Shown piece after piece: positions 10,889 through 22,362 of a DNA stretch of 64,000 nt. The stretch is from positions 16,308,001 through 16,372,000 of the forward strand of contig NC_085107.1 of NCBI RefSeq assembly GCF_030269925.1. The letters run 5' to 3'. The translations under genes and the position numbers were made by a program. The notes beneath the pieces are model-generated. The model had not been told where the DNA came from and made no database searches. It saw only the letters and a list, made by a program, of their open reading frames with translations. The DNA comes from Bombyx mori. Lineage: Eukaryota > Arthropoda > Insecta > Lepidoptera > Bombycidae. Each line of letters opens with the position of its first letter. Position 1 is the first letter of the stretch.

Positions 10889-13800
10889 CTGAAAAATAAT
10901 TTGTTTTAATCATTGAAGTTAACAGAAAAGTTAAACTCTTAAGCACGTTTTAAAAGAAATAACCAGTTTTGATGAAAGCAAAAATGCTGGTAGTACATTT
11001 AGATGTTTCCGTCTAATGTGGACGACCCATATGAGTAACAACTCATATACAATATACATACATTTCTCAAGCTAAAAAAAATACCACATTTCAATTGTTT
11101 AAGCTAATAGGTGCAGTCAACGGATTGCCCCTCGTGAGTGGAATTAATTATTGTCACAAGAAATCCAGTTGTGCTGTCTTCCATAAAATTCGTTTTTTTT
11201 TCTTTACATTATAAAAATAAGCTACTTTCGCTTCAGATAAGACTTACCTCTTTCTCATGTGTATACAGAAGTACGGCCAGGTCGAGTCGTCTTCTTCTTC
11301 TATCGACCCTGGCCGCGAAGGCAGCTACATGAGCTTCGAGTTCCCGCGCTACTCCAAGGACTTCCTCTGGATCACATTCACCCGAACGGGCTAACTCCTC
11401 AGCAGCTCCCAGCAGCTTCTCCGCGTTTGTGTAAGTATTCTGAGCAATTTTTTTTTAAAAATATATTATATTATATCATAGCAGTGTTATATGCTACATA
11501 CATTACATTACACGCGTTATTTTAGAATAATATGTCTAATCGTAACTATTATACCAACTGATATGATTATACCAAGACCTCCAACGACATTCAGTCTGAG
11601 CTCTATTAATAATTTAAAGCCAGAGAAACGGTTTCTAGATGAAATACGAGTTTTATTGTGATAAAATTAAATACTCACTTGTGCAACATTTTCAAAATGT
11701 TCATGAGATTTCTGATAAACCCTAGCTTTATGGAGATTTCTTCCTATACCAGTATTTTTCTGCAAAAATACTTCACCATGGTTTGCCAACCAGTCTAATA
11801 CCTGAAAAGAATAATCATTTTATTTTTGTTAACTTCAAAGATAGTTTAATGAACTTCATACATGTTGTTTATCTTTCCCAGGCATGGAATGCAGTATTAT
11901 TAATGTGGAATCCATGGACTCTGTTCAAAATATAATACGGGCAATATTCTAGTACCCTAAACATAAATTGTTTAGTATTGTTTTATTACCTAAGATAAGC
12001 ACTTAACAATGCGAATCCACTGGCTGCCACATGTATGATGTAGTCAAAATTTTGTTGCTTTGATACCACAGTTATTAAAACATTCGAATCGAAAACCAGA
12101 AATGAAAAAATTGCAACAAGATTGTCTTAACTGTCAAACTCAGGATTTTTAATTATATTTATTTTTCGAATTACACACATATTTTTTTTACATTTGACAT
12201 AGCTAACTCCTTCAAAAAAATTCTAAGCTCCTAACCTTAATATTTACCTTTTACGTTGATGGCGGCAAGATTAACGGTTGTTGCTGGTTTAACACTATTC
12301 ACAAATAAATGAGATGCACTAATAACTTTACTAACCTGTCTACAGTCTTCTTTATAGAGCAACAAAGCTAATCTTTGATGCAATTTAAGTCTCGCTTGGT
12401 GATATCTAGCTTCCAAAGCCCTGTGATGGCCAAGAATTTGATGTATTACGGCCAGCACGTGGTTTGCTCCCGAACTGTAATCGGCTGCAGGATCGCCACC
12501 ACTGCTACCCGCACTACTCACTGTGCCTTCACTCTGCTGATGAAAAACAAACACAAAATCACTGGCATTTAGCTGTTGCTTAATTTTCTTACAAGAAAAC
12601 AGCATTCATAATAATACGCCTATGGTAACCATAATATTATTATATTACTATTAGAAAAAAAAATTACGGCTATGCGTTTTTCCGTAAATACATAGTTTTA
12701 CGAATGCTACACAGAATTGACAATTAAATTCAATATACTTTGGGTTAGGAGCGACGAAGGTCTGTAAACGCTAAAAAAATTTATGACATTATTTATATCA
12801 ATTGCTTAAATAAAAAATCAAAACAGAGAAATTAAACTGAATATTTATGAATCTAGATTATGAATATCGGTAAAATGTATGGATCATTTTTTGTAACTAG
12901 TGGCACGCTATCTATTGTACTTTGATGTAGTATTATAGTATATCATATAATAATGTGACATGTATTAGGTACTATATATAAAGACTCAACGTTTAAATAT
13001 GTATCAAGATACGTTTCTCTTGAAAGCTAGTATTTCATATAGTAAAAATAATACTTCCTAATACGACAATTATCCAATGACCACAATTCAGGTTTTTTCA
13101 ATACCAGACATTCAGTCGTTATCGGTAATATGATTTAACTCTATTACCTTACTATTTGAATTAGATATACTTACCATATCCGTGGGATCCGTTTGATGAC
13201 ATACTTGAACTAAATGATCCAACTGATATAAAAGTTTTTTACTTGTTGAATGAACCTGTAAATAATAGTTTTATTATGAAATCTATATTTATAAGTCGAT
13301 GTATCTATGGATGTATATATTTCCTATAGACACAGTAGCGGGTGGGCTGATTTCGATGAGTTTGCAGATTGAGCAGGTGATCCTGTGCAGTTTGGCAACG
13401 TTCGGTTCAAAGTCAAAGATAAAATCAGCAAAGCAGGTCAGACTTAGTTAGTATGTAATAAGTTCTGTACTTTCAATATAACATAACAACATAAACGCTC
13501 AATTTGAGACATGAGGTCAAAAAACCTTAGTATAAAACCCTTCAAAACAGCTATGTGGGATATTAATGTTTCAAGAGCTCACAACAGGTTTTATCATCCG
13601 CAAATTTTGATTATTAAAGTGAGATCCAAACATAATCTGACGCAAGATACCAGTAAGAAATAATAAATATAGACAAAAGGAGAAAATCGTGCCTGACAAA
13701 CTGGGGTTAACAATTAAACAACCATCTATTCAAATCGCATTATGATCGCAGGCTTTCATTAGACGATAACAAATAGTTTGAAAAATATATTGTATTTAAC

Positions 13801-16800
13801 GTACATTACAATGTAATTAGGGTGTTATCTTTGGTAAAGTCTGGTCACCTGGTGAGACCTTAGAGCTTATGTCGCATGGTGGGTGGCACATTTACGTTGT
13901 ACATGTCTATGGGCTCCAGTAAACACTTAACATCAGGTGGGCTGTGAGCTCGTCCACCCATCTAAGCAATAAAAAAAAAACTTCTGCCTTCACTGTCGTT
14001 ACACAAATACCGCTCCTCACCTCAGTGTAGGCCTGACACATGTGTTCGTAAAGTTGGCGATGTCTCTGGGCGTGTTGTTCTAATGCCCTCGGATCGTTAC
14101 AAGGCGCTCCTCCTTGACCCGTTGCTAGTTGTAGAGCGACGGCACACTGCGCTCCCCACCCTCCCACCGCTGAAGCGTACGCCTCAGCTTTATGATGAAA
14201 TACCACCGACAGTGACAGCACTGCAGAACGTTCTTCAAGACCTTGAGAATATTATTTTATTAAATCTCATTTATACTGATACAATATGAGACGGTAAGTA
14301 ATATAGATTATATAATATATTCATGTTATAAATTTATCTGTCAATCAACATAAGACCAAAGTTCACTACTGTTCAAATTTTTACTGGTGGTAGGTAGGTC
14401 CAACCATTCAGCCCATTCCTGTCGTGAAGCAGTAATGCGTTTCTGTTTGACGGGTGGGGCAGCCGTTGTAACTATACTTGAGACCTTAGAACTTATATCT
14501 CAAGGTGGGTGGCGCATTTACGTTGTAGATGTCTATGGGCACCAGTAAGCACTTAACACCAGGTGGGCTGTGAGTTCGTCCACCCACCTAATTAATAAAA
14601 AAAACACATTAAAGCCCGTAGACAATAACATGAATACCCTTAAACGCTTTTATACATGAGGTTAACATCTAGATAGGTGTTAAAATAAAGGTATTTTTCT
14701 GCTTCGAATAAAATAGAAAATGGTTATAAAAAACTGTCAATTAAAATTATCTTACCGGCTGCCAACTGTTTGTAAGCTCTTTCGAGTCTTTGTGCTAATG
14801 CTGATATCTGACTTTCAGCGTAATGTCTCTTGTCAGCGAGACGTCGCGCGGCTGTCGTCACACGTGCGACACTCGGCCTTCCGCCGCTAGTACACGCCGC
14901 TGCAAATCTAACACGTATCCACAATTAAAACATCACAAAACCTCAGTCGCATATTCATTTTAAGCCTAACACGAAATTTTCAAATTGAATTGTGAGTTTT
15001 ACTTTTAATTAAACATTACTTTAAAATGCTGATTGATACATTTTAATTCAAGGTAACGGTCTTTTTGCAAGATCGATAACATATTTATCGTCATTAAGAC
15101 TTTTCATATTGAACATTTCAAATCGCAATTGTTCCAAATGCATTATAAACATTTTGGCGATAAACTAAATCCATACTGATTCTAAAAATAGAGTCTAGAT
15201 CTTACGTAATGAGCAAAAAAACTACAAAGGATTAGGAAGAGGTATTCAATTGATTTTTGCAAAATTCGATACGTCCTTGTGCATCTAATGTCTAGACTTA
15301 CCTAGCGTGTTCTTCCTGTAAACGTTTTGCGGCCGCACATGACCGTCCGATCTCAACGTACGTGGCTAAGAAGGCCGTACGGTGGTTCACGATCCATTCC
15401 AACATCTGCGCATTTGAAACATTATACTAGTACTCATTTCTTACAGTGTTTAAAAGTGAATACCAATTATGGTGAAAAATCTTTAAGACCGTTGCGATTT
15501 TAAAGTCGATAAAACGAGGAATTATCACAGAAAGAGTGAAACACTATAGGATTTCAGACTACGAGAGAATGATACAATTCTTCTGAAAGTTGCACTTATA
15601 CAGTGCGTGCAATGAATCTTTATTTTTATTCATAATCATGTCGCCTTTTCGCATTAAAAGTGTACAATCTCCAAAGAAAATTTTTGTATTGAGTTAATAT
15701 GCGTAAACATTTGGTATCACCAGTATTTTTCTGATAAATACTGTCAAAAGAGCGTAGTTTAGTTTTAGTTTACCTATGTTTTGACTACTGTTAACAAAAT
15801 TAATACATAATTTTATCTTATTTAAAAAACAGATAATGTAACTGAAAAAAATAAAAAATTAATATTGCAAATATGATTAATATTAAAAATATTACATATG
15901 AGTCGACTATTATCAAAGCCGGCAATGTGACTTTTGGACAATCATTGGAAAATCAGAAAAACGAATTATTGACTTTGTATTCCATTGGCAGTCACAAAAC
16001 TCTTCTGAACGACATCTTAGATAAATAACAGGTTAACTATTAACCTTTATTTAATGCAGGTTTTGAACCGTATTCTTTGAAGGAGACGATTATATTCAAA
16101 TCAATCTGAATTGACATATCAATAATTATTTTTTGTCCAAATACATAGATTTCCACCTTTGATAATAGACGACTCATATTAAGCCTTTAAAAACACTTTC
16201 TTGTAAAATTAGTAAGTTTTGAGATTATACAGTTTTATTGCGAGAAGACGATGTGCGTTAATTCAGGTATGAAATATTCAAGGGTAAATACGTTACAATT
16301 AGACCTACAATTTAACTTTATAGCTGATAAAAGAAAATTACCTTCTCGCAGTCTTGTTCAAATAATCTGAGCTGAAAACACTGATCTAGCTGCATTTTTT
16401 TGTGTTGCCAAAGTTTATGGGCATGCGCATGCGCGGACCGCACAGCCGAAAGTTGAGCTCGCACGGCGCCCGGCGATCCGCAGTGGAAAGCAGAACCTTC
16501 GGCGCCACTACCGCTAGCTTCGGAACACGCGGCCTCCGCCACTTCTAATCGTTGTAACACCCTCTCACCTGTTTACAAAGTATATATTTTCAATATGTTT
16601 TGAACACATTTTAAGATTACAACTATGTTTGGCATCATAACAATATCATATTTACCATATACATATTATTTAAGAAGTACAGATCAAGACTTCAATTATC
16701 AATTAAAAAACCGATGAAAACATGTAACTTTCAAGATAAACAAAATGGAATTTTCGACATACCATTTTTTAATCCAATACCATTTTTATTTGAATACCAA

Positions 16801-19800
16801 AGACAATCAAAACACATTGTAAAATTCAAAACAAACTATAATAGCACTCCTTCGCTTGTTATAACACCGCTGTTTGTGAAGTAACACTGAAACTCAACAG
16901 TTATTCAATCGACCGCCGACGGCAAACCATTCAACCGTGGGACAACAAATAAATATCTTTTTCCGCTGTTTAACCATTTTCTAAAACAATTCATTACATT
17001 AAACTAATGCAACAAGTTACTCTGCTGCCTTCAGTTTAAATTTTATTTAGACAAATGAATAAATTAATAACGAAATTTTATGCACTTTTATTAAAGTAAT
17101 AGTTAGTGAAGGTAGTTTAACATTAAAGAAACATTAAGTTATCGAAACATTAAGTTAAGATGATAAGAAATTTTCTTACGTCCATTTTTAACGTTATTGT
17201 ACAATTCAGTCGTCTCATCAAAAAGTGTTGTAGCTCGTGTAAATCGTAATTATGATGGTGCCATTTTATTTTTGTTTTTGCTTTCGGAGAAACTGAGCCC
17301 ACATCCCGCGTAATTATAAGTGATTACCGTTGCTCGTGATGGCATTACAAAGTCCGATTATAGGTTTTGTTTGTGGCATTTATGTAAACATTCGGTAATG
17401 TAACTCAATTACGATGTAGGGATAATTCCCGGTCTTAGGTAGCCAGTGACGTAAGAGTAAAATTAGATGATATCGGATACCTCAAGCAACTCGTTGCAAC
17501 AAGGTCATTTGCTATACCATTTAAACGGGCAAATATTTGGCTATTAACTCTATTACAATTGAAAGTACGACAAGTCGAACGTCATATTAAGTGAAAGTTC
17601 ACAGCAGCTAAGAGCACCGCACTAAGTACCCCGTCTAATGTTAGGTTATAAGGAAACCGGGCTAATTTTAAAGATTTTATAATTATTATTTACGAACAAG
17701 CAGTTTAAACTAGTTGGCTTCAAGCCTAGTCAACTTATTCATAATAAAACGCTAAAACTGATATTTATTTTTGATGAGACTATTTACCTTTATCGACTAT
17801 TAATGAGAGTCTTAGCTTTTTGATTAAGAATACAACCAGTAATTAAACGTAAGACAGCAAAATTATAACGTAACTTCCGCCTAATTATAATTTCTAAATT
17901 GTATTGTTAAAACTGAGACCTTACAACTCATGTCTCGAGGTGGGTGGCGGGCGGGATTTACGATGTAGATGTCAATGGGCTCCGGTTACCACTAAACACC
18001 AGGTGGGCCGTGAGCTCGTCCACCTATCTAAGCTATAAAAAAATAAAAAATAAAATATAAAGCAAAGTAACGGTCGCAGTCCCTGTCTGTCTTTCTGCTT
18101 ACTTCTTCTAGGTCACGAAATAGATTTTGATACGGTTTTCACTATTAGAAAGAGCGATAAACGAGGACGATTCGTGAATCTAATTCGTAAATATTTTGGA
18201 AGAAATGACTAAAGTACTCTAGTCTACTCCAGAGTATCATTATACTCTAGTCAGTCAACCAACATCATCATATTCAGTTAAAATAATTATTTGGAACTTA
18301 TAAAATCCGAGATAAGCATTAACAATAAGAGAGTACTAAAAAAATCACATAAGAAAATCGAAATCAGGCGGTATGCAACAGAAGAATAACCCGATCCTGT
18401 GGACCGAATGGTAAACAGTCGACGTCGACCTAAACACGTCATTACGAATCCTTCTGATCCATTAACGGTGCTTTTAGGTACCTCAAGCACCGGTCAGCAT
18501 CCTTGCCGAACTTGCCGAAAAGGCTCGAATAGTAAATTAACCCATAGACACAGCCCACTGAGTTTCTCGCCTGATCTTCTCAGTGGGTCGCGTTTCCGAT
18601 CTGGTGGTAGATTCTGTAAAGCTCTGCTCTTGCTAGGGTTAGTGTTAGCAACACTCCGGTTTGAGCCCCGTGAGCTCACCTACACGACAAGGAGAAGCTG
18701 ATAGTCTCTCAAGGCTATCAGTATAGATAGGAAGATAAAAGAAGAAGAATAAGAATAACGTGTATAATGGCTTCAATAGTGATTTCATGGGTGTTTTGAC
18801 AAAGAAAGAATGACTGAGCCAGTGTTTTTATGAAAAATATATCCCATACATCAGCCCACCTATATCAAGTTACGATTCATGAGTAAGTAGTAAAACCTCA
18901 TAACAAAGACCATGTTAGACAGCCAAGTATGGTCCTTTCAATGAGAAAAAGAGCGAGTAAGGTATGTTCTAAGTAACATTATAATTTGTAGTACCTAAAA
19001 CTTCAGATTTTTATAATGCTGTTATTATAATGTACAAACGAAGGCACATTGCAATACAGTAATAAATTTCATGCATTAGAAAAAGAAAGATTTTCTTTAT
19101 AAGAATACACAAGATTAAGCATCTGAACGCATACAACGAACAACTGAACAGAGCGACAAGAACCTTTTTTAATAAAAACTAATAAATCTTCAACAGATCT
19201 TTCGAGTTTATAACCACCCTTTTTTGGACCAGGTCCAAATCTACGACGTCTTCGCGCCGAGAGAATTTTTTATCGCCCATTCTAGCCTTTTTTTATATTG
19301 AAACATTAGCAACGTTTTTATGGTTCATGTAAGTTGCAATACAATACAATATATTCGTGGAAACGTTGCGACACTGTAAAATCATTTTCGTGTCCAGTGC
19401 TAACCACACTCCCGATCCGACTCATGTAGCAACCAACCACCGTCGACGCCGTAAACACTATGCGATGGATCCCCCTGAATCCCTCTTGGTTATTATACCT
19501 ACCCTTACTAATTCCATATATTTATGTGAATATTGTCTGGGTTTTATTTTTATTAGACAACATTATTCCTTTCTCTAAGATTTATTTGCGAATATGCATT
19601 AGTGTTCCGTAACTCACACATACCTACAAAAAATTGTGCTTGCTGTATATTTGAGGCCCTGCATATTATTTGTACTACTCCGGTCGCCTTATCCATTAAT
19701 CTAGAGACGATTGAATTCAGAAATTTATTTATAAATGCATCTTACCTTGTGCTTCTAATTCATCAACAGGAACTTTGGCAAGTCGTTTACTAATGTCTGC

Positions 19801-21578
19801 ATGTGCATCAATGGCTCTCCTTGCACCCGTCACATCATCAGCAAAGTCTGCTCTGGCTACATCCTCTTGTAAATCATCTAATCGATCTAGAAGCTCACCG
19901 GCCTGCCACATCAATTCTTCTAATGCCTAAAATTTTTATGTATTTAGAACATGCATGAAATATAAGGGTTGGAAACTAAACTAGCACTATAAAATAGGTT
20001 ATTAAACCTATTGTTGTTTGTACAAATATGTATGTATGTTGTATAAATATGTTTTTGTATACTCACCAATCTTAGATCAATCCACTGTGGGTGATCATAC
20101 TGCAATGTACCCTCTAGATCTGGAGTCAATTGTGAACTATCTATAACTTTAGGAAGTGCTTCTAAACTAATCATTGTTGTCTGAAACAATTTAAATAAGT
20201 CTTATGGGTGTTTTATTCTATGGTTAATGATTATACCTAGCTTGAACTAATCAATTCTTGAATGGTATTTGATTTTGACTGTTGGTTTTTATATATAATC
20301 TAAACATATATTATCATACCAAATTTTAGAAAGAAGATTACCATGTCGTTGTGCTATCAGACCTAGTGGTTAATTCTTACAGCATAGAATTGGGGGAAAC
20401 ATTAATATAATGTTGAGGACAGTGGTGATAATATTAAGAACTATAGAAATTGCTGATGATACATCATTGAAATGACTCAATAAAAAGTTAAATTTAGATT
20501 CTAATAATTTTAGTTCAGAAATTTGTAAGAAATATGTACATAATGCTATTGAATTAAATATATAACAGGTATTACCTCAAATTTGTATTTATGTGCTCCA
20601 ATAGTTGTACGTTGTTTCTGCCAAAAATTGTCAGGTTTAACTACCAGTGCCTGATGGACGGATGATGGGAAGTGTTCTTGAAGAACCTTTAGGATTGGCT
20701 TGATAGCAGCCCACGCCGAACCTCTCATGTCAATTAATATTGTGAATCCGAGACTTTTCACAGATTCACTATAACAAAGAACATAAACATAGCAGTGATA
20801 TCAACTAATAAAATTTCTTATTGTAACTTGTGGATTATCTAAAAAATCATTAACAAAATATTGAATGGCAATATAGTTAATAATTTTTACAAAAGATACA
20901 CTGTTACATGTTGACTATGAACAAAAACCAAGTCTTCTATTGTTCTACTGCTCACTCCTATTATGAGTCTATTAAATTTTGAATCAGCTTACTATATAAA
21001 TATCTTTTTTTCCTATCTAAGCTGATAGCCTTGAGAGGCCTTTTCACCGTAACCCTAACAAGTAGGTGAGCTCACAGGGCTCAAACCTGACTACATTGCT
21101 AACATTAACCCTAGCAAGAGCAATGCTTCGTAGAATCTACCACCGGATCCTGACCCACTGAGAAAATGCATCAAGCAATTCAGTGGGCTGTGTCTGTGGG
21201 ACAATGTACTCACTGAGCCCTTCATCACAAGTGACAGATTCAACGAGAACGATGAGTGTATAGATAGTTGCTTGAGGCACAAAGTTATCAGAATAATATA
21301 GAATAGAGACAAATGTTAACATAATACACATTGTACCTATTTAACAAATATAAAAGTTTTCTTACCCAGGTATACTGATCAAGTAATGTATCAAACGTCT
21401 ATAGTCATCTGGAGCGACACGATCCCTCCTTGAGTTGGCCGGAAACCAGATGATAGGACTTCCCCGGCGATCCCGACCACCAGTGAGAGACGCCACCCGC
21501 TCCTGCAGAAGCGGGAGGACGTCGAGAGCCCTTGCTCCTGCCTCCATCTCTACCCCTTAGGGCACTGCTTGAAGAAGC
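10719..21578 (-). CDS. trio: trio, 5' part of gene: Sec14 domain and spectrin repeats, 13 coding exons
   Basis: Trio/Kalirin proteins are multidomain guanine-nucleotide exchange factors for Rac/Rho GTPases that act in axon guidance and cell shape. The 13 exons listed separately join with GT-AG junctions and no frame break into 713 residues. Residues 1-160 form the CRAL-TRIO/Sec14 domain, with GGRD, DMRGS and KPDNFWQKQR blocks closely matching vertebrate TRIO. Spectrin repeats follow, recognised by LDQCFQLRLFEQD in exon 5 and the LHQRL helix in exon 10. The start ATG at 21547 gives a short N-terminus without the Ala/Gly-rich leader of human TRIO. An acceptor at 21579 implies at least one upstream non-coding exon. 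The DH-PH, SH3 and other domains would lie beyond the left edge, because I found no further exon between 1 and 10700. Identity is from remembered family sequence; the exon frames are seen directly. Confidence 0.93.
11248..11439 (-). CDS. trio: trio exon 12 (spectrin repeat)
   Basis: 192 nt, phase 0. It encodes NTYTNAEKLLGAAEELARSG, ECDPEEVL and an Arg-rich helix RVDRRRRRLDLAVLLYTHEK, matching NTYTNADKLLEAAEQLAQTG of TRIO. Confidence 0.94.
11679..11801 (-). CDS. trio: trio exon 11 (spectrin repeat)
   Basis: 123 nt, phase 0. It encodes VLDWLANHGEVFLQKNTGIG followed by RNLHKARVYQKSHEHFENVA, matching VLDWIENHGEAFLSKHTGVG of TRIO. Confidence 0.94.
12336..12536 (-). CDS. trio: trio exon 10 (spectrin repeat)
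   Basis: 201 nt, phase 0. It encodes a Ser/Gly-rich start and then ANHVLAVIHQILGHHRALEA and RLKLHQRLALLLYKEDCRQ, equivalent to HHVLDVIHEVLHHQRQLE and VRLHQRLQLCVFQQDVQQ in TRIO. Confidence 0.93.
13175..13255 (-). CDS. trio: trio exon 9 (spectrin repeat)
   Basis: 81 nt, phase 0 on both sides, acceptor TTACAG, donor GTAAG. It encodes STSKKLLYQLDHLVQVCHQT and so on. It is assigned by frame, splice sites and position, because the sequence is less conserved here. Confidence 0.82.
13852..13979 (+). mobile_element. Bm1 SINE 3' fragment, trio intron 8
   Basis: Begins at GTGAGACCTTAGAGCTTATG and runs to an A tail (13970-13979). Antisense to trio, ending 41 bp from the donor of exon 8. Confidence 0.85.
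14021..14241 (-). CDS. trio: trio exon 8 (spectrin repeat)
   Basis: 221 nt, acceptor CTCAAG, donor GTGAGG. It encodes LEERSAVLSLSVVFHHKAEA and later QLYEHMCQAYTE, matching the LDERSTLLDMSSIFHQKAE and YEHITLAYSEV segments of TRIO. A Bm1 fragment lies 41 bp beyond the donor. Confidence 0.92.
14382..14604 (+). mobile_element. Bm1 SINE, 5'-truncated, trio intron 7
   Basis: Begins at TACTGGTGGTAGGTAGG and continues to the A tail. Antisense to trio. Confidence 0.88.
14756..14907 (-). CDS. trio: trio exon 7 (spectrin repeat)
   Basis: 152 nt, acceptor TGTTAG, donor GTAAG. It encodes VTTAARRLADKRHYAESQIS followed by ALAQRLERAYKQLAAG, matching the ANRLVESGHYASQQIRQIASQ segment. Confidence 0.9.
15302..15405 (-). 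CDS. trio: trio exon 6 (spectrin repeat)
   Basis: 104 nt, acceptor CGCAG, donor GTAAG. It encodes MLEWIVNHRTAFLATYVEIG and then KRLQEEHA, equivalent to the FDWITHNKGLFL region of TRIO. Confidence 0.9.
15896..16179. mobile_element. 284-bp inverted-repeat MITE in trio intron 5
   Basis: Ends ATATGAGTCGACTATTATCA and, read inward from the right, ATATGAGTCGTCTATTATCA. Similarity extends about 45 bp with TTGGACAA shared by both arms. AT-rich centre without an ORF. Confidence 0.82.
16342..16568 (-). CDS. trio: trio exon 5 (spectrin repeat 1)
   Basis: 227 nt, joined to exon 4 as G|GT across a 3.2 kb intron. It encodes ERVLQRLEVAEAAC, a Ser/Gly-rich insert, then KLWQHKKMQLDQCFQLRLFE followed by QDCEK, which is diagnostic for Trio/Kalirin. 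Confidence 0.93.
16569..17910. other. trio intron 4, proximal part, no feature seen
   Basis: AT-rich intronic DNA between exon 5 and a Bm1 fragment. No further exon or repeat recognised. Confidence 0.5.
17911..18050 (+). mobile_element. Bm1 SINE 3' fragment, trio intron 4
   Basis: Begins at AACTGAGACCTTACAACTC and ends in an A-rich tail. The same start region as the 13852 copy. Antisense to trio. Confidence 0.85.
18389..18730 (+). repeat. LINE tail repeat T, copy 1 (trio intron 4)
   Basis: Contains the shared blocks CCCACTGAGTTTCTCGCC, GGTGGTAGATTCTG and CTTGCTAGGGTTAGTGTTAG, ending in a hairpin (18698-18721, stem CTGATAG/CTATCAG) before an A-rich tail. It is antisense to trio. Related copies lie at 58628, 21008, 34318 and 37471. 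Confidence 0.75.
18731..19745. other. trio intron 4, distal part
   Basis: AT-rich. Around 19200-19290 the minus strand has a GC-richer patch with an Arg/Gly-rich frame, but no frame-compatible splice sites for trio. Confidence 0.4.
19746..19926 (-). CDS. trio: trio exon 4 (linker and first helices before spectrin repeat 1)
   Basis: 181 nt, acceptor TTTTAG, donor GTAAG. It encodes an acidic helical segment (LDRLDDLQEDVARADFADD) aligned to the SRLEELQDILAKKELP region of TRIO. It ends in phase 1. Confidence 0.88.
20067..20180 (-). CDS. trio: trio exon 3 (Sec14 end)
   Basis: 114 nt, phase 0, acceptor TTTCAG, donor GTGAGT. It encodes MISLEALPKVIDSSQLTPDL and then QYDHPQWIDLRL, matching the end of the TRIO Sec14 domain. 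Confidence 0.92.
20576..20768 (-). CDS. trio: trio exon 2 (Sec14 core)
   Basis: 193 nt between acceptor TTATAG and donor GTAAT. It encodes GFTILIDMRGSAWAAIKP and KPDNFWQKQRT, the most conserved part of the Trio/Kalirin Sec14 domain. Confidence 0.93.
21008..21250 (-). repeat. LINE tail repeat T, copy 3 (trio intron 1)
   Basis: Reverse-strand copy with AGGTGAGCTCAC, GGTGGTAGATTC and the ACTGAATTGC variant of the ACTGAGTTTC block, ending near 21008. Inserted between trio exons 1 and 2, sense to trio. More diverged than copies 1 and 2. Confidence 0.7.
21366..21578 (-). CDS. trio: trio exon 1 (31-nt 5' UTR, start codon, Sec14 start)
   Basis: The acceptor GATTAG precedes 21578. The ATG is at 21547, and 182 coding bases run to donor GTAAG at 21365. 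The product contains LDVLPLLQERVASLTGGRD and the DYRRLIHYLISIPG helix of the Sec14 N-terminal region. The codon is split GG|T at the end. Confidence 0.9.
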
Positions 21579-21982
21579 CTAATCAAAATATAAAATCAAT
21601 GAAATCAAATATTTTTATCATATTTGAATTAATAGTTAGTAAGAAACTTCTCCATCCATAAGAAAAAACTCCTACTTTACTATCTAGCTTTATTTATCTT
21701 ATTTTTATTTTGAAAACTGGTGGTGTCATGTTAGGCTCAAACTGATTATACTGTACCTCTTTCTCAAGCTGTTATGCTAACAAAAAGTTGTTCTTTTAAT
21801 TATTTACTTCATGACATCAATGTTTAGTGGGCATAAAAAAGAATTATTTTTGTCCTCTTTTAATTATTGTTTATCCTACTTTGTCTTAGCTTTTTATTAT
21901 TAGATTTATGATATTAATTTTATATTCTAAAGGATAGAAAATCAAAGTTTTTGACCACATTAAATAATTTAATTCTTAAATT

Positions 21983-22006
21983 TGCTATGCTATGCTATGC
22001 TATTGT
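21983..22006. repeat. (CTATG)n microsatellite
   Basis: Four tandem CTATG units in trio upstream sequence. No wider element is seen around it. Confidence 0.8.
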
Positions 22007-22242
22007 TGTATAATATTGTACAATTAAATAATATTTAATAAATTTACTTTTCTTTCTATTTATTTCAGCAAGCAATTTTTTGTTGTTAAAATATCAATAC
22101 TAGTTGCCTAACATAGCTGAAGCAAACATTAATATCAACTGGTGCATTGAGAATTATCAAAACAAGGAGAAGTGCAACTGACAACTTGAACTCACTACAT
22201 TTATAATTTTACTATTCATTATTTAGTAATATTCACAATTGG

Positions 22243-22362
22243 GCATGACGTGGGAGGAGCTAGAACAGACTGCCCAAGACCGATACAAATGGAAAAAAAT
22301 TATTCGAGCCCTACACCCCAGCAGAGGGTAATAGGAAAGCATGATGATGATGATGATGATGA
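22243..22362 (+). mobile_element. 3' end of an RTE-like LINE with (GAT)n tail
   Basis: The translation TWEELEQTAQDRYKWKKIIR followed by ALHPSRG and a stop matches the C-terminal end of RTE-type reverse transcriptases. A (ATG)n trinucleotide tail at 22340-22362 follows. The same terminal segment occurs on the other strand at 34186-34304. Confidence 0.75.

Noticed and set aside
19190..19290. Minus-strand Arg/Gly-rich frame that looks like an extra trio exon
   Set aside because: The frames compatible with the phase between exons 4 and 5 contain stops, splice sites are poor and trio proteins have no such segment.
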